DNA of 10,000 nt, taken from NCBI GenBank assembly GCA_025455245.1, contig JALOMX010000042.1:1-10000 (forward strand). The letters are read 5' to 3'. Position 1 is the first letter of the stretch; the number at the start of each line of letters is the position of its first letter. The position numbers and the translations under genes are program-made. This DNA comes from Chitinophagaceae bacterium (GTDB lineage Bacteria; Bacteroidota; Bacteroidia; Chitinophagales; Chitinophagaceae). Shown piece by piece: positions 1-6,540 of this stretch. Under the pieces are notes generated by a model that was given only the letters and a program-made list of their open reading frames with translations, was not told the origin of the DNA and searched no databases.

Positions 1-668
1 AGAAAATCTTTTTATCGATGCTAATTTTTGCATCAATTGGTGCAGGTGCACAAAATTTAAGGCTGAATGCATACGCCAGTTATGCTTTTGACGATAGGGT
101 TGATTCTTATTACAGCAATACCTCGTATTTTGAAGGTAAAATCAAAGGTGGTTTGATTTGGGGCGGTGGACTCGAATATTTGGTTCATCCCCAATACGGT
201 ATTGAATTGAGTTACCTTACGATGAGCACCACAGCCCCTATGACCTATTACAGCAATCAACCACCTGCGGGGGTAAAAACCAATACATTTGACGTCAACC
301 TGAATTACCTGCTTCTTGGTGGGATGCGTTATCAACGGGTGGCAGATGGTAAGGTTGAATTGTATGGCGGCATGCAATTAGGCGCTGCTTTTATAAAAGC
401 AACCCGTCCTCCCAATTCCATTATTGGCGAAGAATCGGATAATGCTACCAAATTTGCATGGGGACTTCGTGGCGGCGCAAACCTTTTTCCGGGTGGCGAT
501 GCAGGTAAGATTGGCATCAAGTTGCAGGCAGGTCTTTTATCTGCAGTACAAGGTGCCGGCGGAGGTTTATATTTTGGCACTGGCGGCGCTGGTGCAGGAG
601 TTTCAACTTACTCTTCCATGCTTCAGTTCACACTGGGTGGAGGGCTTGTGTTTAAATTTGGAAAATAA
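1..668 (+). CDS. Outer-membrane beta-barrel protein, 5' end cut by window
   Basis: This is a secreted beta-barrel protein, probably a small outer-membrane protein of the OMP_b-brl type. The first ATG in the window is at 18, but the frame is open from position 3 and the upstream residues KIFLS continue a signal peptide (KIFLSMLIFASIGAGA, cleavage likely before QN). The true start is therefore probably a few codons left of the window, and the gene is 5'-partial. The mature part has alternating hydrophobic/polar strands separated by glycine-rich turns (for example LIWGGGLEYLV, LLLGGMRYQRV, LYGGMQLGAAF), and the chain ends LGGGLVFKFGK, which is typical of the last strand of an outer-membrane barrel. 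At about 220 aa it would suit roughly eight strands. There is a glycine/alanine-rich loop near residues 178-195, counted from the ATG at 18. The ligand or role cannot be told from sequence. A hairpin follows the stop codon. Confidence is high for a barrel and low for any specific function. Confidence 0.8.
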   Translation, partial: KIFLSMLIFASIGAGAQNLRLNAYASYAFDDRVDSYYSNTSYFEGKIKGGLIWGGGLEYLVHPQYGIELSYLTMSTTAPMTYYSNQPPAGVKTNTFDVNLNYLLLGGMRYQRVADGKVELYGGMQLGAAFIKATRPPNSIIGEESDNATKFAWGLRGGANLFPGGDAGKIGIKLQAGLLSAVQGAGGGLYFGTGGAGAGVSTYSSMLQFTLGGGLVFKFGK

Positions 669-687
669 TCAGCCAGGTATATTCTTG

Positions 688-725
688 AATAGCCGGTTCA
701 ATATTCGAACCGGCTATTTATTTTA
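688..725 (+). terminator. Hairpin terminator between convergent barrel gene and mutS
   Basis: A perfect 12-bp inverted repeat (688-699 pairing with 707-718) encloses a 7-base loop and is followed on the + strand by TATTTTAG. It lies 19 bases after the barrel gene's stop codon, so it can act as its Rho-independent terminator. The last paired base is also the first base (on the + strand) of the mutS stop codon at 718-720. On the - strand the bases after the stem are not T-rich, so efficient termination of mutS here is less certain, although the same stem forms in its transcript. Confidence 0.75.
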
Positions 726-3345
726 GTTTCTGCTTGATCTCGTTCAATTTAAGAAGCGCCTCTACCGGTGTAAGCCTGTTTATATCTATACCGTCCAGTA
801 TTTTTCTGATGTCATCAAATACTTCACTGTGCGCATCGAATATGGAAAGCTGCATTTTGGGGCCTGTAATATCCTTAATCTTTTTTTCCAGTTTTTGCTT
901 TTTACCGGGTTGCACTTCCTCATCATCTTCTACATGTTTGCTTTCAAGCTGAGTAAGTACTTCGTTTGCCCTTTCTATCAGGGTTGCAGGCATGCCAGCC
1001 ATTCGTGCTACATGTATACCAAAACTGTGGGTGCTTCCTCCCGGTGCAAGCTTTCGTAAAAAGATCACTTTGTTGCCGCTCTCTTTATTGGTAATATGGT
1101 AGTTCTTAACCCTGTCAAGCCTGTTTTCAAGTTCATTCAGTTCGTGGTAGTGCGTGGCAAACAACGTTTTGGGTTTTGACGCAGCGTTGTGCAGGAACTC
1201 AACAATGCTCCATGCTATACTAATGCCATCGTAAGTACTTGTGCCCCTTCCTATTTCATCAAGCAAAATCAGGCTTCTTTCCGAAATATTATTCACAATA
1301 CTTGCTGTTTCATTCATCTCCACCATAAAGGTGCTCTCACCGCCACTCAGGTTATCGCTTGCCCCTACGCGGGTAAATATCTTATCGGTCAAAGGCACTT
1401 TTGCTTCAAGGGCGGGAACAAAACTACCCATATGGGCCATCAGGGTAACTAAGGCGGTTTGACGAAGTAGCGCACTTTTACCACTCATATTGGGGCCGGT
1501 CAGGATTATTATCTGCTGATCGGATGGATCCAGGTTAATATCATTGGCAATAAATGATTCGCCGGCAGCAAGCGCTTTTTCTATTACAGGGTGCCGGCAT
1601 TCTTTCAAAACCAGTTCGTTGCCCTCATGAATCAGTGGTTTCCTGTATTGATTGTAAATGGCAATATGGGCAAAACAGCAAAGACAATCAAGTACGCCAA
1701 GCACCTGTCCGTTGGTTTGAAGCGGTTGCAGATAATCCTGAAGTTCGGTCAATAAGCCTTCAAACAATTCCTGTTCAATGGCCAGTATCCTGTCTTCTGC
1801 ACCGGTTATCTTTTCTTCATATTCTTTCAACTCCGGTGTAATATATCTTTCGGCGTTGGTAAGCGTTTGTTTTCTTATCCAGTTTGAAGGTACTTTGTCT
1901 TTGTGTGCATTGGTCACTTCAAGGTAGTAACCAAATACATTATTGAAACCTATCTTAAGCGAACTGATGCCTGTGTTTTGCATTTCACGCTGTTGAAGTT
2001 CCACAAGGTATTGTTTGCCGCTGCTTGATATATTCCTCAGGTCATCCAATTCGGAATGTACCCCATCGGCAATCATACCGCCCTTATTGGCAGCCACAGG
2101 CGGATTTTCAACAAGCAGGGTGATTATTTTTTGTTGTTCCACCGGGCATGGGTTCAGCGCATCGCTCAGGCGGGAAAGATATTCGTTGTCAGACTGGCTA
2201 AGCCATTCTTTTATCAAACCAACCTGCCGTAACCCTTTTGCAATCTGCAAAACCTCCCGCGGGTTTATTTTTTTCAGGGGAATCTTGCTTACCAATCTTT
2301 CAATATCTCCGCATTGCTTTACTGCCTGCTGATAGGCTTGTCGAGCTTCTGAATTTTTTATCAGCCATTCTACCGTATCGAGTCGTTGCCTTATGCGGGA
2401 AATATCGTTCAGCGGCATCATTATCCATCGTTTTAGCAGCCGTGCACCCATAGGGCTTACCGTTTGATCCAACACACCAAGCAACGTCAATCCATCCCGT
2501 TGATATCCATCCGTTAGCTCAAGATTGCGTATGGTAAAACGATCCATCCACAAATGCTCATTTCGGTTAATACGCTGAATGGATGTTATATGCTGAAGGT
2601 TTGGATGTTCGGTATCCCTCAGGTAATGCAGTACGGCGCCTGCCGCAATGATTGCTGATGACATCTCCTCAATGCCAAACCCTTTCAGGCTTACGGTACC
2701 AAACTGTTTTAATAATGTTTCGGTTGCATAGGATTCATGAAAAATCCATTCATCAAGTGCATAGGTGTAAAACTTATGACCAAAATACTCTTTGAAGGTT
2801 TTTTGGTGTTGACGGACAAAAACGACTTCGGAGGGTTTCAGATTTTGCAGCAATTTGTCTGCATATTCCCGGTCACCCTCTGCTGCAAAAAATTCGCCGG
2901 TTGAAATGTCAAGAAACGCAAGTCCGTATTGTCCGTTGGGGGCAAAATGTATGCCTGCCAGAAAATTGTTGCTGTTGTGTTCAAGCAGTTTATCATTGGT
3001 AGCCACACCCGGTGTTACGAGTTCGGTTACCCCTCGTTTTACAATGCCTTTCGCCTGTTTGGGGTCTTCAAGCTGATCGCAGATAGCCACCCGGTAACCT
3101 GCTTTTACCAGCTTGTGTAAATAAGTGTCAAGAGCATGATGGGGAAACCCTGCAAGTTCGCTGTCGCCGCCGCCATTATTCCGCCGGGTAAGGGTAATCC
3201 CGAGAACCTTGCTTGAATTGATGGCATCCTGACCGAATGTTTCATAAAAATCGCCGACCCTGAACAACAAAATGGCATCGGGGTACCGCTGCTTGATGGC
3301 ACGGTGCTGTTGCATCAAAGGGGTATCATTGAAAGATTTGGCCAT
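718..3345 (-). CDS. mutS: DNA mismatch repair protein MutS
   Basis: MutS recognises mispaired and unpaired bases and starts methyl-independent or MutL-dependent mismatch repair in the cytoplasm. The 875-aa protein is full length and has the family's domains in order. The N-terminal mismatch-binding domain carries GDFYETF with the Phe33-x-Glu35 wedge. Connector, core/lever and clamp domains follow (about 125-560). The ATPase has Walker A TGPNMSGKS (616-624), the STFMVEM signature (671-677), Walker B LILLDEIGRGTS (692-703) and the FATHYHEL switch (729-736). QLSIF (832-836) fits the beta-clamp-binding consensus, and a C-terminal helix LTPVEALLKLNE resembles the family's oligomerisation tail. The frame is open upstream to a TTG at 3408 with another ATG at 3381. 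I chose the ATG at 3345 because MAKSFNDTPLMQQH matches the usual Bacteroidota MutS N-terminus and the extra residues do not look conserved. A -7-like element lies 6 bases upstream. The gene stands alone, convergent with the barrel gene and divergent from the next. Confidence 0.97.
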   Translation of the reverse strand: MAKSFNDTPLMQQHRAIKQRYPDAILLFRVGDFYETFGQDAINSSKVLGITLTRRNNGGGDSELAGFPHHALDTYLHKLVKAGYRVAICDQLEDPKQAKGIVKRGVTELVTPGVATNDKLLEHNSNNFLAGIHFAPNGQYGLAFLDISTGEFFAAEGDREYADKLLQNLKPSEVVFVRQHQKTFKEYFGHKFYTYALDEWIFHESYATETLLKQFGTVSLKGFGIEEMSSAIIAAGAVLHYLRDTEHPNLQHITSIQRINRNEHLWMDRFTIRNLELTDGYQRDGLTLLGVLDQTVSPMGARLLKRWIMMPLNDISRIRQRLDTVEWLIKNSEARQAYQQAVKQCGDIERLVSKIPLKKINPREVLQIAKGLRQVGLIKEWLSQSDNEYLSRLSDALNPCPVEQQKIITLLVENPPVAANKGGMIADGVHSELDDLRNISSSGKQYLVELQQREMQNTGISSLKIGFNNVFGYYLEVTNAHKDKVPSNWIRKQTLTNAERYITPELKEYEEKITGAEDRILAIEQELFEGLLTELQDYLQPLQTNGQVLGVLDCLCCFAHIAIYNQYRKPLIHEGNELVLKECRHPVIEKALAAGESFIANDINLDPSDQQIIILTGPNMSGKSALLRQTALVTLMAHMGSFVPALEAKVPLTDKIFTRVGASDNLSGGESTFMVEMNETASIVNNISERSLILLDEIGRGTSTYDGISIAWSIVEFLHNAASKPKTLFATHYHELNELENRLDRVKNYHITNKESGNKVIFLRKLAPGGSTHSFGIHVARMAGMPATLIERANEVLTQLESKHVEDDEEVQPGKKQKLEKKIKDITGPKMQLSIFDAHSEVFDDIRKILDGIDINRLTPVEALLKLNEIKQKLK

Positions 3346-3351
3346 GGGAGG

Positions 3352-3359
3352 CAAATGTA
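3352..3359 (-). promoter_or_regulatory. Possible Bacteroidota -7 promoter element for mutS
   Basis: Read on the - strand, these bases are TACATTTG, an exact match to the Bacteroidota -7 consensus TAnnTTTG. Only 6 bases (CCTCCC) separate it from the chosen mutS ATG, so transcription would begin at or next to the start codon, giving a leaderless or nearly leaderless message. No convincing -33 TTG is seen at the usual 19-23 base spacing; the nearest is about 28 bases upstream. It supports the 3345 start, but an 8-base match can arise by chance. Confidence 0.45.
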
Positions 3360-3486
3360 ATGTCAATGCAGTGCTTTCCATGCTTTGCAATCCTGCACTT
3401 TTCCACAAAGCGTGGGCGTAGTTTCCGGGTTTTAAAATTGATTTTGTATTGGAATTTATTATTTACCTGATCTCCTGCAAATTTGT

Positions 3487-3513
3487 TCTCCGGTGAATTT
3501 TTCATTCCGGAGA
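3487..3513 (+). repeat. Small inverted repeat in leader of 154-aa membrane protein gene
   Basis: TCTCCGG (3487-3493) is the reverse complement of CCGGAGA (3507-3513), with a 13-base AT-rich loop that can pair three further bases. It is followed on the + strand by TTTT and lies 23 bases before the ATG at 3537. It could be a leader hairpin or part of an operator in the roughly 190-base divergent region between mutS and this gene. No + strand gene lies upstream for it to terminate. Low confidence in function. Confidence 0.3.
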
Positions 3514-3536
3514 TTTTAACTGAAAGCTCAAACTGT

Positions 3537-4001
3537 ATGACTATAGAAACACTTGTCAGACGCACTGATTTGGATGGTGATGAAAAGGTCAGGATGCGAT
3601 ACGATCAACTCGAAAAACTCCTGAAGGAACTCAGGGCCCGCAATTTGCCCGAAAATTCCATCACATTCATCAATTCCCACATCAGCAGTCTCAACGGCAT
3701 TGCCGAATCCGGAAATGCTCTCAGAAGGGCTATTCGTGAAAAGCAAAACAGGATAATTGCATACCTGGCAAAAGAACTGAAAGTGGTCCCCAAAAATTAT
3801 TACCGCAACTTATGGATGGCAACCGGCATGGCCGCATTCGGTTTGCCTTTAGGAGCCGGGTTAGGTATTTCTTTAGGAAATATGGGATTGATTGGCATTG
3901 GCTTACCGCTGGGACTGGCAATAGGTATGGCTTTTGGAAATGGCCTCGACCAAAAAGCCGCACAGGAAGGCAAGCAGTTAGCCTTTGAGGTAAAACACTA
4001 A
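3537..4001 (+). CDS. Unrecognised 154-aa protein with glycine-rich membrane segments
   Basis: I do not recognise a named family. The first 90 or so residues are charged and probably helical, with a likely coiled-coil stretch around YDQLEKLLKELRAR (22-35) and a second helix around 60-82 (RRAIREKQNRIIAYLAKEL). Residues 92-134 are strongly hydrophobic and glycine-rich, with the turn GLPLG occurring twice (102-106 and 122-126), consistent with a two-helix membrane hairpin of glycine-zipper type. A short polar tail ends EVKH. There is no signal peptide, so the N-terminal helical part probably faces the cytoplasm. The frame extends up to a TTG at 3483; I prefer the ATG at 3537 because the upstream residues overlap an inverted repeat and add no recognisable domain. 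The DUF486 gene begins 19 bases after the stop, so the two are probably co-transcribed. The gene call is firm; the function is unknown. Confidence 0.8.
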   Translation: MTIETLVRRTDLDGDEKVRMRYDQLEKLLKELRARNLPENSITFINSHISSLNGIAESGNALRRAIREKQNRIIAYLAKELKVVPKNYYRNLWMATGMAAFGLPLGAGLGISLGNMGLIGIGLPLGLAIGMAFGNGLDQKAAQEGKQLAFEVKH

Positions 4002-4020
4002 TCAGCAAAACTTTTTAAAT

Positions 4021-4362
4021 ATGTTTACTCTGCGTACCATTTTATTGTTGCTTGCCAGTAATGTTTTTATGACGTTTGCCTGGTACGGGCATTTAAAAAT
4101 TAAAAACTTTCCACTTTGGCAGGTTATTTTGCTGAGTTGGGGAATCGCTTTTTTTGAATATTGTTTGATGGTTCCTGCCAATCGGATAGGCTATATGAAG
4201 GCCGGATTATCCGGTTTCCAATTAAAAATTATACAGGAAGCAATTACCCTTTTGGTTTTCATTGGATTTGCCGTATTTTTTCTAAAGGAAAAGCCGGAGC
4301 TAAAATACCTGATCAGTTTTGGCTTTCTGATAGGGGCGGTTTATTTTGCTTTTAAAAAATAG
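4021..4362 (+). CDS. DUF486 / DMT_6 family small membrane protein
   Basis: This 113-aa integral membrane protein belongs to the DUF486 family (Pfam DMT_6), which is placed in the drug/metabolite transporter clan. No substrate has been established for the family as far as I know. The family's hallmark residues are visible: SNVFMTFAWYGHLK (13-26), SWGIAFFEY (39-47), VPANRIGY (51-58) and QLKIIQEAITL (67-77). Four membrane helices are expected at roughly 4-22, 31-50, 68-88 and 94-111, which matches the family's usual size, so it appears intact. The start is the first ATG in the frame and follows an A/T-rich stretch without a Shine-Dalgarno sequence. It is the second gene after the 154-aa membrane protein and converges on the 68-aa membrane protein gene with only 3 bases between stop codons. 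Confidence 0.92.
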   Translation: MFTLRTILLLLASNVFMTFAWYGHLKIKNFPLWQVILLSWGIAFFEYCLMVPANRIGYMKAGLSGFQLKIIQEAITLLVFIGFAVFFLKEKPELKYLISFGFLIGAVYFAFKK

Positions 4363-4365
4363 CTT

Positions 4366-4572
4366 TCAGGTTCGGTTCTTGTGGTATTGAATGCCTGCAT
4401 CAATCGTGAGGCAAATTCCGCTATTGAAAACTACCAATGCCAAAGTCCCGTACAATATCCACGGATTACCGGAATATTTTTCAAACCCGGCATCAATTGC
4501 CATACTGAGACCCGCACCCGTTAATACAAGGCCGAGGGTGGATTGAATCAGCCATTTTGTTTTTTTACTCAT
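4366..4572 (-). CDS. 68-aa membrane protein with two similar helices (IDAG repeat)
   Basis: This is a small predicted inner-membrane protein of no family I can name. After a basic start (MSKKTKW) it has two hydrophobic segments, about 9-28 and 39-59. The segments resemble each other: aligning residues 12-29 with 43-60 gives 9 of 18 identities, including T-L, L-V and a shared G(L/I)xxxIDAG ending at Gly29 and Gly60. This suggests an internal duplication of a helix-plus-turn unit. The tail is hydrophilic (IQYHKNRT). It starts 9 bases after the Ycf48-like gene's stop on the same strand and is very likely translated from the same message. The coding call rests on length, a plausible membrane topology and tight operon spacing. 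Confidence 0.72.
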   Translation of the reverse strand: MSKKTKWLIQSTLGLVLTGAGLSMAIDAGFEKYSGNPWILYGTLALVVFNSGICLTIDAGIQYHKNRT

Positions 4573-4581
4573 GCTGTTTGG

Positions 4582-5622
4582 TTAAAATGTTATGGTGGCT
4601 ATCCTGCCCCTTGATCCTGCCAATACAAAAAAGTTGCTGCCGGGGATGGCTTTTACAACATGAAATGGTTCTGCTGAAATGATCTTCCAGGGATTGGGAT
4701 AGGGTGGGAACGGCCCTTCATGCATGCTTACACCGGTGATTCCGCATGCAATCCGAATGCCATTTCCATTATCGGCTATGGAACTTTTGTATCCGCCGGC
4801 AAGTTCAAAAAGTTGGGGAGGATGATTTTTGTACATAACAGCATAATTACTGTCACTTCGATTGGGGTCAAGGTAGTTTCCGCCCGGAACCATCACATAC
4901 CTGCCCGAAATGGTAATGCCATTGGCCCCAGTCATTTGTTGGCCCTGCTGTATGGGCAAGGGAATAGCAGTTGGCATTTTTGAAGGTTGAAACGGAAAAA
5001 CCATCCATAACCTCGATATTTTTCCGCCGGTTGCAAGCAGGTAGGCATTTTTATGGTCAGGATGTGGAGCTGCATTGCTCCCGCTTGCTGCAAACATAGC
5101 TTCGCCTGTTTCAACGAGGGGTCTTTGCTCGGTGCCGGTTTCAGTCCAGCTTTCACCTCCGTCCGAAGTCTTTATCATTACGAGCCTGCCATCTGCAAGG
5201 GGATCGCCCACACAAATGCCTTCTTTTTTGTTTCGGAATGCCATGTCATCCAAGAAGATTCCGGATAAATTGTTCTCATACACCACCTTCCATGTGGCAC
5301 CTCCATCGATGGTACGAAGAATAACACCGGGTGAATCCACGGCCATGGCAAGGGCGGTTTGGCTGCTGAAAGCTTCAATATCCCTGAAATCCCTGTTTTC
5401 AAAGCCGGCGGGATTTACCCATACCCAGTTTTGTCCTTTGTCAATACTTCGGCCAATAGTGCCCCTGCTTCCGCTCACCCAAACCGAACCGTCGGGAGCA
5501 GCACTCATACCCCTGAACGATACACCTGCCTGTGAACTATCCAGAAACGAAAGGGTTTGCGCAGGAAGGGAAATACCTGCCAGGAACATTGAATAAAAAA
5601 TGGCTAAAGCTCTGATTTTCAT
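4582..5622 (-). CDS. Secreted Ycf48/BNR-type beta-propeller protein
   Basis: This 346-aa exported protein resembles the Ycf48-like/BNR-repeat proteins of Bacteroidota, which databases often label photosystem II assembly-like, sialidase-like or oxidoreductase. In a heterotroph the photosystem label would be misleading. Residues 1-21 are a signal peptide (MKIR, hydrophobic core, cleavage likely after SLPA). Three Asp-box motifs follow: SIDKGQNW (59-66), TIDGGATW (104-111) and TSDGGESW (152-159). The spacing of about 45-48 residues is that of successive propeller blades. Later blades are more divergent but keep glycine-rich turns (GNYLDPN, DNGNGIR, AGSRGRI). No lipobox and no C-terminal sorting domain are evident, so it is probably periplasmic. 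I see no basis for assigning an enzymatic activity. The start at 5622 lies directly behind the upstream operon's terminator, and the 68-aa gene follows 9 bases after the stop. Confidence 0.85.
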   Translation of the reverse strand: MKIRALAIFYSMFLAGISLPAQTLSFLDSSQAGVSFRGMSAAPDGSVWVSGSRGTIGRSIDKGQNWVWVNPAGFENRDFRDIEAFSSQTALAMAVDSPGVILRTIDGGATWKVVYENNLSGIFLDDMAFRNKKEGICVGDPLADGRLVMIKTSDGGESWTETGTEQRPLVETGEAMFAASGSNAAPHPDHKNAYLLATGGKISRLWMVFPFQPSKMPTAIPLPIQQGQQMTGANGITISGRYVMVPGGNYLDPNRSDSNYAVMYKNHPPQLFELAGGYKSSIADNGNGIRIACGITGVSMHEGPFPPYPNPWKIISAEPFHVVKAIPGSNFFVLAGSRGRIATITF

Positions 5623-5627
5623 TGCAT

Positions 5628-5669
5628 AAAAATAGCCACTTCCTGTAAATGTTTCTAAGGAAGCGGCTA
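5628..5669 (-). terminator. Intrinsic terminator of the BON/LysM operon
   Basis: On the - strand a 12-bp stem (5669-5658 with 5644-5633, including one G-U pair) encloses a 13-base loop and is followed at once by TTTTT (5632-5628). This is a good Rho-independent terminator 21 bases after the BON-LysM stop codon. It ends only 5 bases before the ATG of the Ycf48-like gene at 5622. On the + strand the same stem is followed by ATATTTTTT, so it could stop transcription both ways, although no + strand gene enters it. Confidence 0.85.
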
Positions 5670-5690
5670 ATATTTTTTAAAGATGCTCAA

Positions 5691-6071
5691 TCAGGCGGGT
5701 ATTTTAATCACCCAGCCGGCCTGAATATAGTCCGGCTTGTCTCCAATCTTATCACGGTTGAGGTCCCAGATTTCTTTCCAGTTTTTTCCAAGTTTGGCAC
5801 CAATTTTACTTAAACTGTCACCGGGAACAATGGTGTATTCTGTGATTTCGGGAGCGGCACCCGCTGCTACAGAAAGGTTCATAACCACATCGGCAGCCCT
5901 GTAATCAGGATCAAGCTGACCATATAAATCCCAAAGTTGTTGTTTTACTTCTGCAGAAGGGGCTTCCCCGTCAATATAAAGAACGCCATCGGCATCGCGA
6001 ACGGCAAGGTTGGCCACACCATGGGCATTTGCAGCATTAATAAGGTCGGCGTATTTATCGTGTAATGACAT
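5691..6071 (-). CDS. BON and LysM domain protein, YgaU/Kbp-like
   Basis: This 126-aa protein combines an N-terminal BON domain (about 5-66) with a C-terminal LysM domain (about 77-125). The LysM part is clear: YTIVPGDSLSKIGAKLGK, then IWDLNRDKI, then YIQAGWVIKIP. The architecture matches E. coli YgaU (Kbp), a cytoplasmic potassium-binding stress protein of about 149 aa. This one is slightly shorter. There is no signal peptide, so a cytoplasmic location is expected despite the LysM domain, which in most other proteins binds peptidoglycan. Potassium binding is inferred from the family and cannot be read from the residues. The gene starts 16 bases after the BON lipoprotein gene on the same strand and is followed by the strong terminator, so the pair looks like a two-gene operon. 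No Shine-Dalgarno is visible before the ATG at 6071. Confidence 0.9.
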   Translation of the reverse strand: MSLHDKYADLINAANAHGVANLAVRDADGVLYIDGEAPSAEVKQQLWDLYGQLDPDYRAADVVMNLSVAAGAAPEITEYTIVPGDSLSKIGAKLGKNWKEIWDLNRDKIGDKPDYIQAGWVIKIPA

Positions 6072-6087
6072 AAACAGTAGTTTAGAA

Positions 6088-6540
6088 TTATTTTATAGTT
6101 AGTTGATTTTCAACTTTTTTAGGACGAAGGGCCTGTGCGGCCTGAATCACTTTTTGTAGATCGCCCCGGGCAATTTCTCCCGTAAGGGTAATCACGCTGT
6201 CTTTTACAGTTCCGGTTACTGTGGAAAAAGCTGCAAGGGCTGTTTTCAGTCCTTCGGTCAATACATCATCTCCGGATATTACAGGCAATACAACCTGAAT
6301 ATTATTTGTAATACTTTTTACCCCTTTAATGGCCTTCAGGGCGGTTTCGGCGGCTGCTTTTGTATCTTCGGATGCCACGGTTCCGGTAAGGGTTACCACG
6401 CCTTCAGAAACACTTGAGGAAACACCATCCACAGAGGCCAAAGCGGTTTCAACGGCTTTCTGGATGTCTGCATCTTTGGGTTTACAAGCATTAAAGGCGA
6501 ACATGCCTGCTGCTAATAACAGAAAAATGAGTTTTTTCAT
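6088..6540 (-). CDS. Lipoprotein with two BON domains, OsmY-like
   Basis: This is a 150-aa envelope lipoprotein with two BON domains, the arrangement of OsmY and related stress proteins thought to contact membrane phospholipid. Residues 1-18 form a lipoprotein signal peptide (MKKLIFLLLAAGMFAFNA) followed by Cys19 in FNAC; the Asn before Ala is not the commonest lipobox residue. BON 1 spans about 23-84 with the core VVTLTGTVAS, and BON 2 about 91-150 with VITLTGEIAR, each with the helix/strand and Gly pattern of the family. The frame continues upstream to 6594, but I chose the ATG at 6540 because it puts the signal peptide at the N-terminus. It is the first gene of a probable operon with the BON-LysM gene and is divergent from parE. 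Location (periplasmic face or surface) cannot be fixed: the residues after the Cys (KPKD) are not a clear surface-export signal. Confidence 0.9.
   Translation of the reverse strand: MKKLIFLLLAAGMFAFNACKPKDADIQKAVETALASVDGVSSSVSEGVVTLTGTVASEDTKAAAETALKAIKGVKSITNNIQVVLPVISGDDVLTEGLKTALAAFSTVTGTVKDSVITLTGEIARGDLQKVIQAAQALRPKKVENQLTIK

Noticed and set aside
3361..3366. TTGACA on the - strand as a sigma70-type -35 box for mutS
   Set aside because: It lies only one base from the TAnnTTTG element, far too close for a -35/-10 pair, and Bacteroidota promoters do not use this box in the E. coli way.
3346..3408. Longer MutS from TTG 3408 or ATG 3381
   Set aside because: The added residues are not typical of MutS, the first codon is TTG, and the promoter-like element lies inside this stretch.
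3483..3536. Longer form of the 154-aa membrane protein from a TTG start
   Set aside because: It begins with a TTG, crosses the inverted repeat at 3487-3513, and would place 18 unremarkable residues before a normal-looking ATG start.
5075..5596. 173-residue open frame on the + strand opposite the Ycf48-like gene
   Set aside because: It is wholly antisense to a gene with a signal peptide and three Asp-box motifs, and its own translation shows no recognisable domain.
4582..5622. Photosystem II assembly factor or sialidase function for the propeller protein
   Set aside because: These labels come from shared Asp-box/BNR repeats; nothing in the window suggests photosynthesis, and I see no sialidase catalytic residues.
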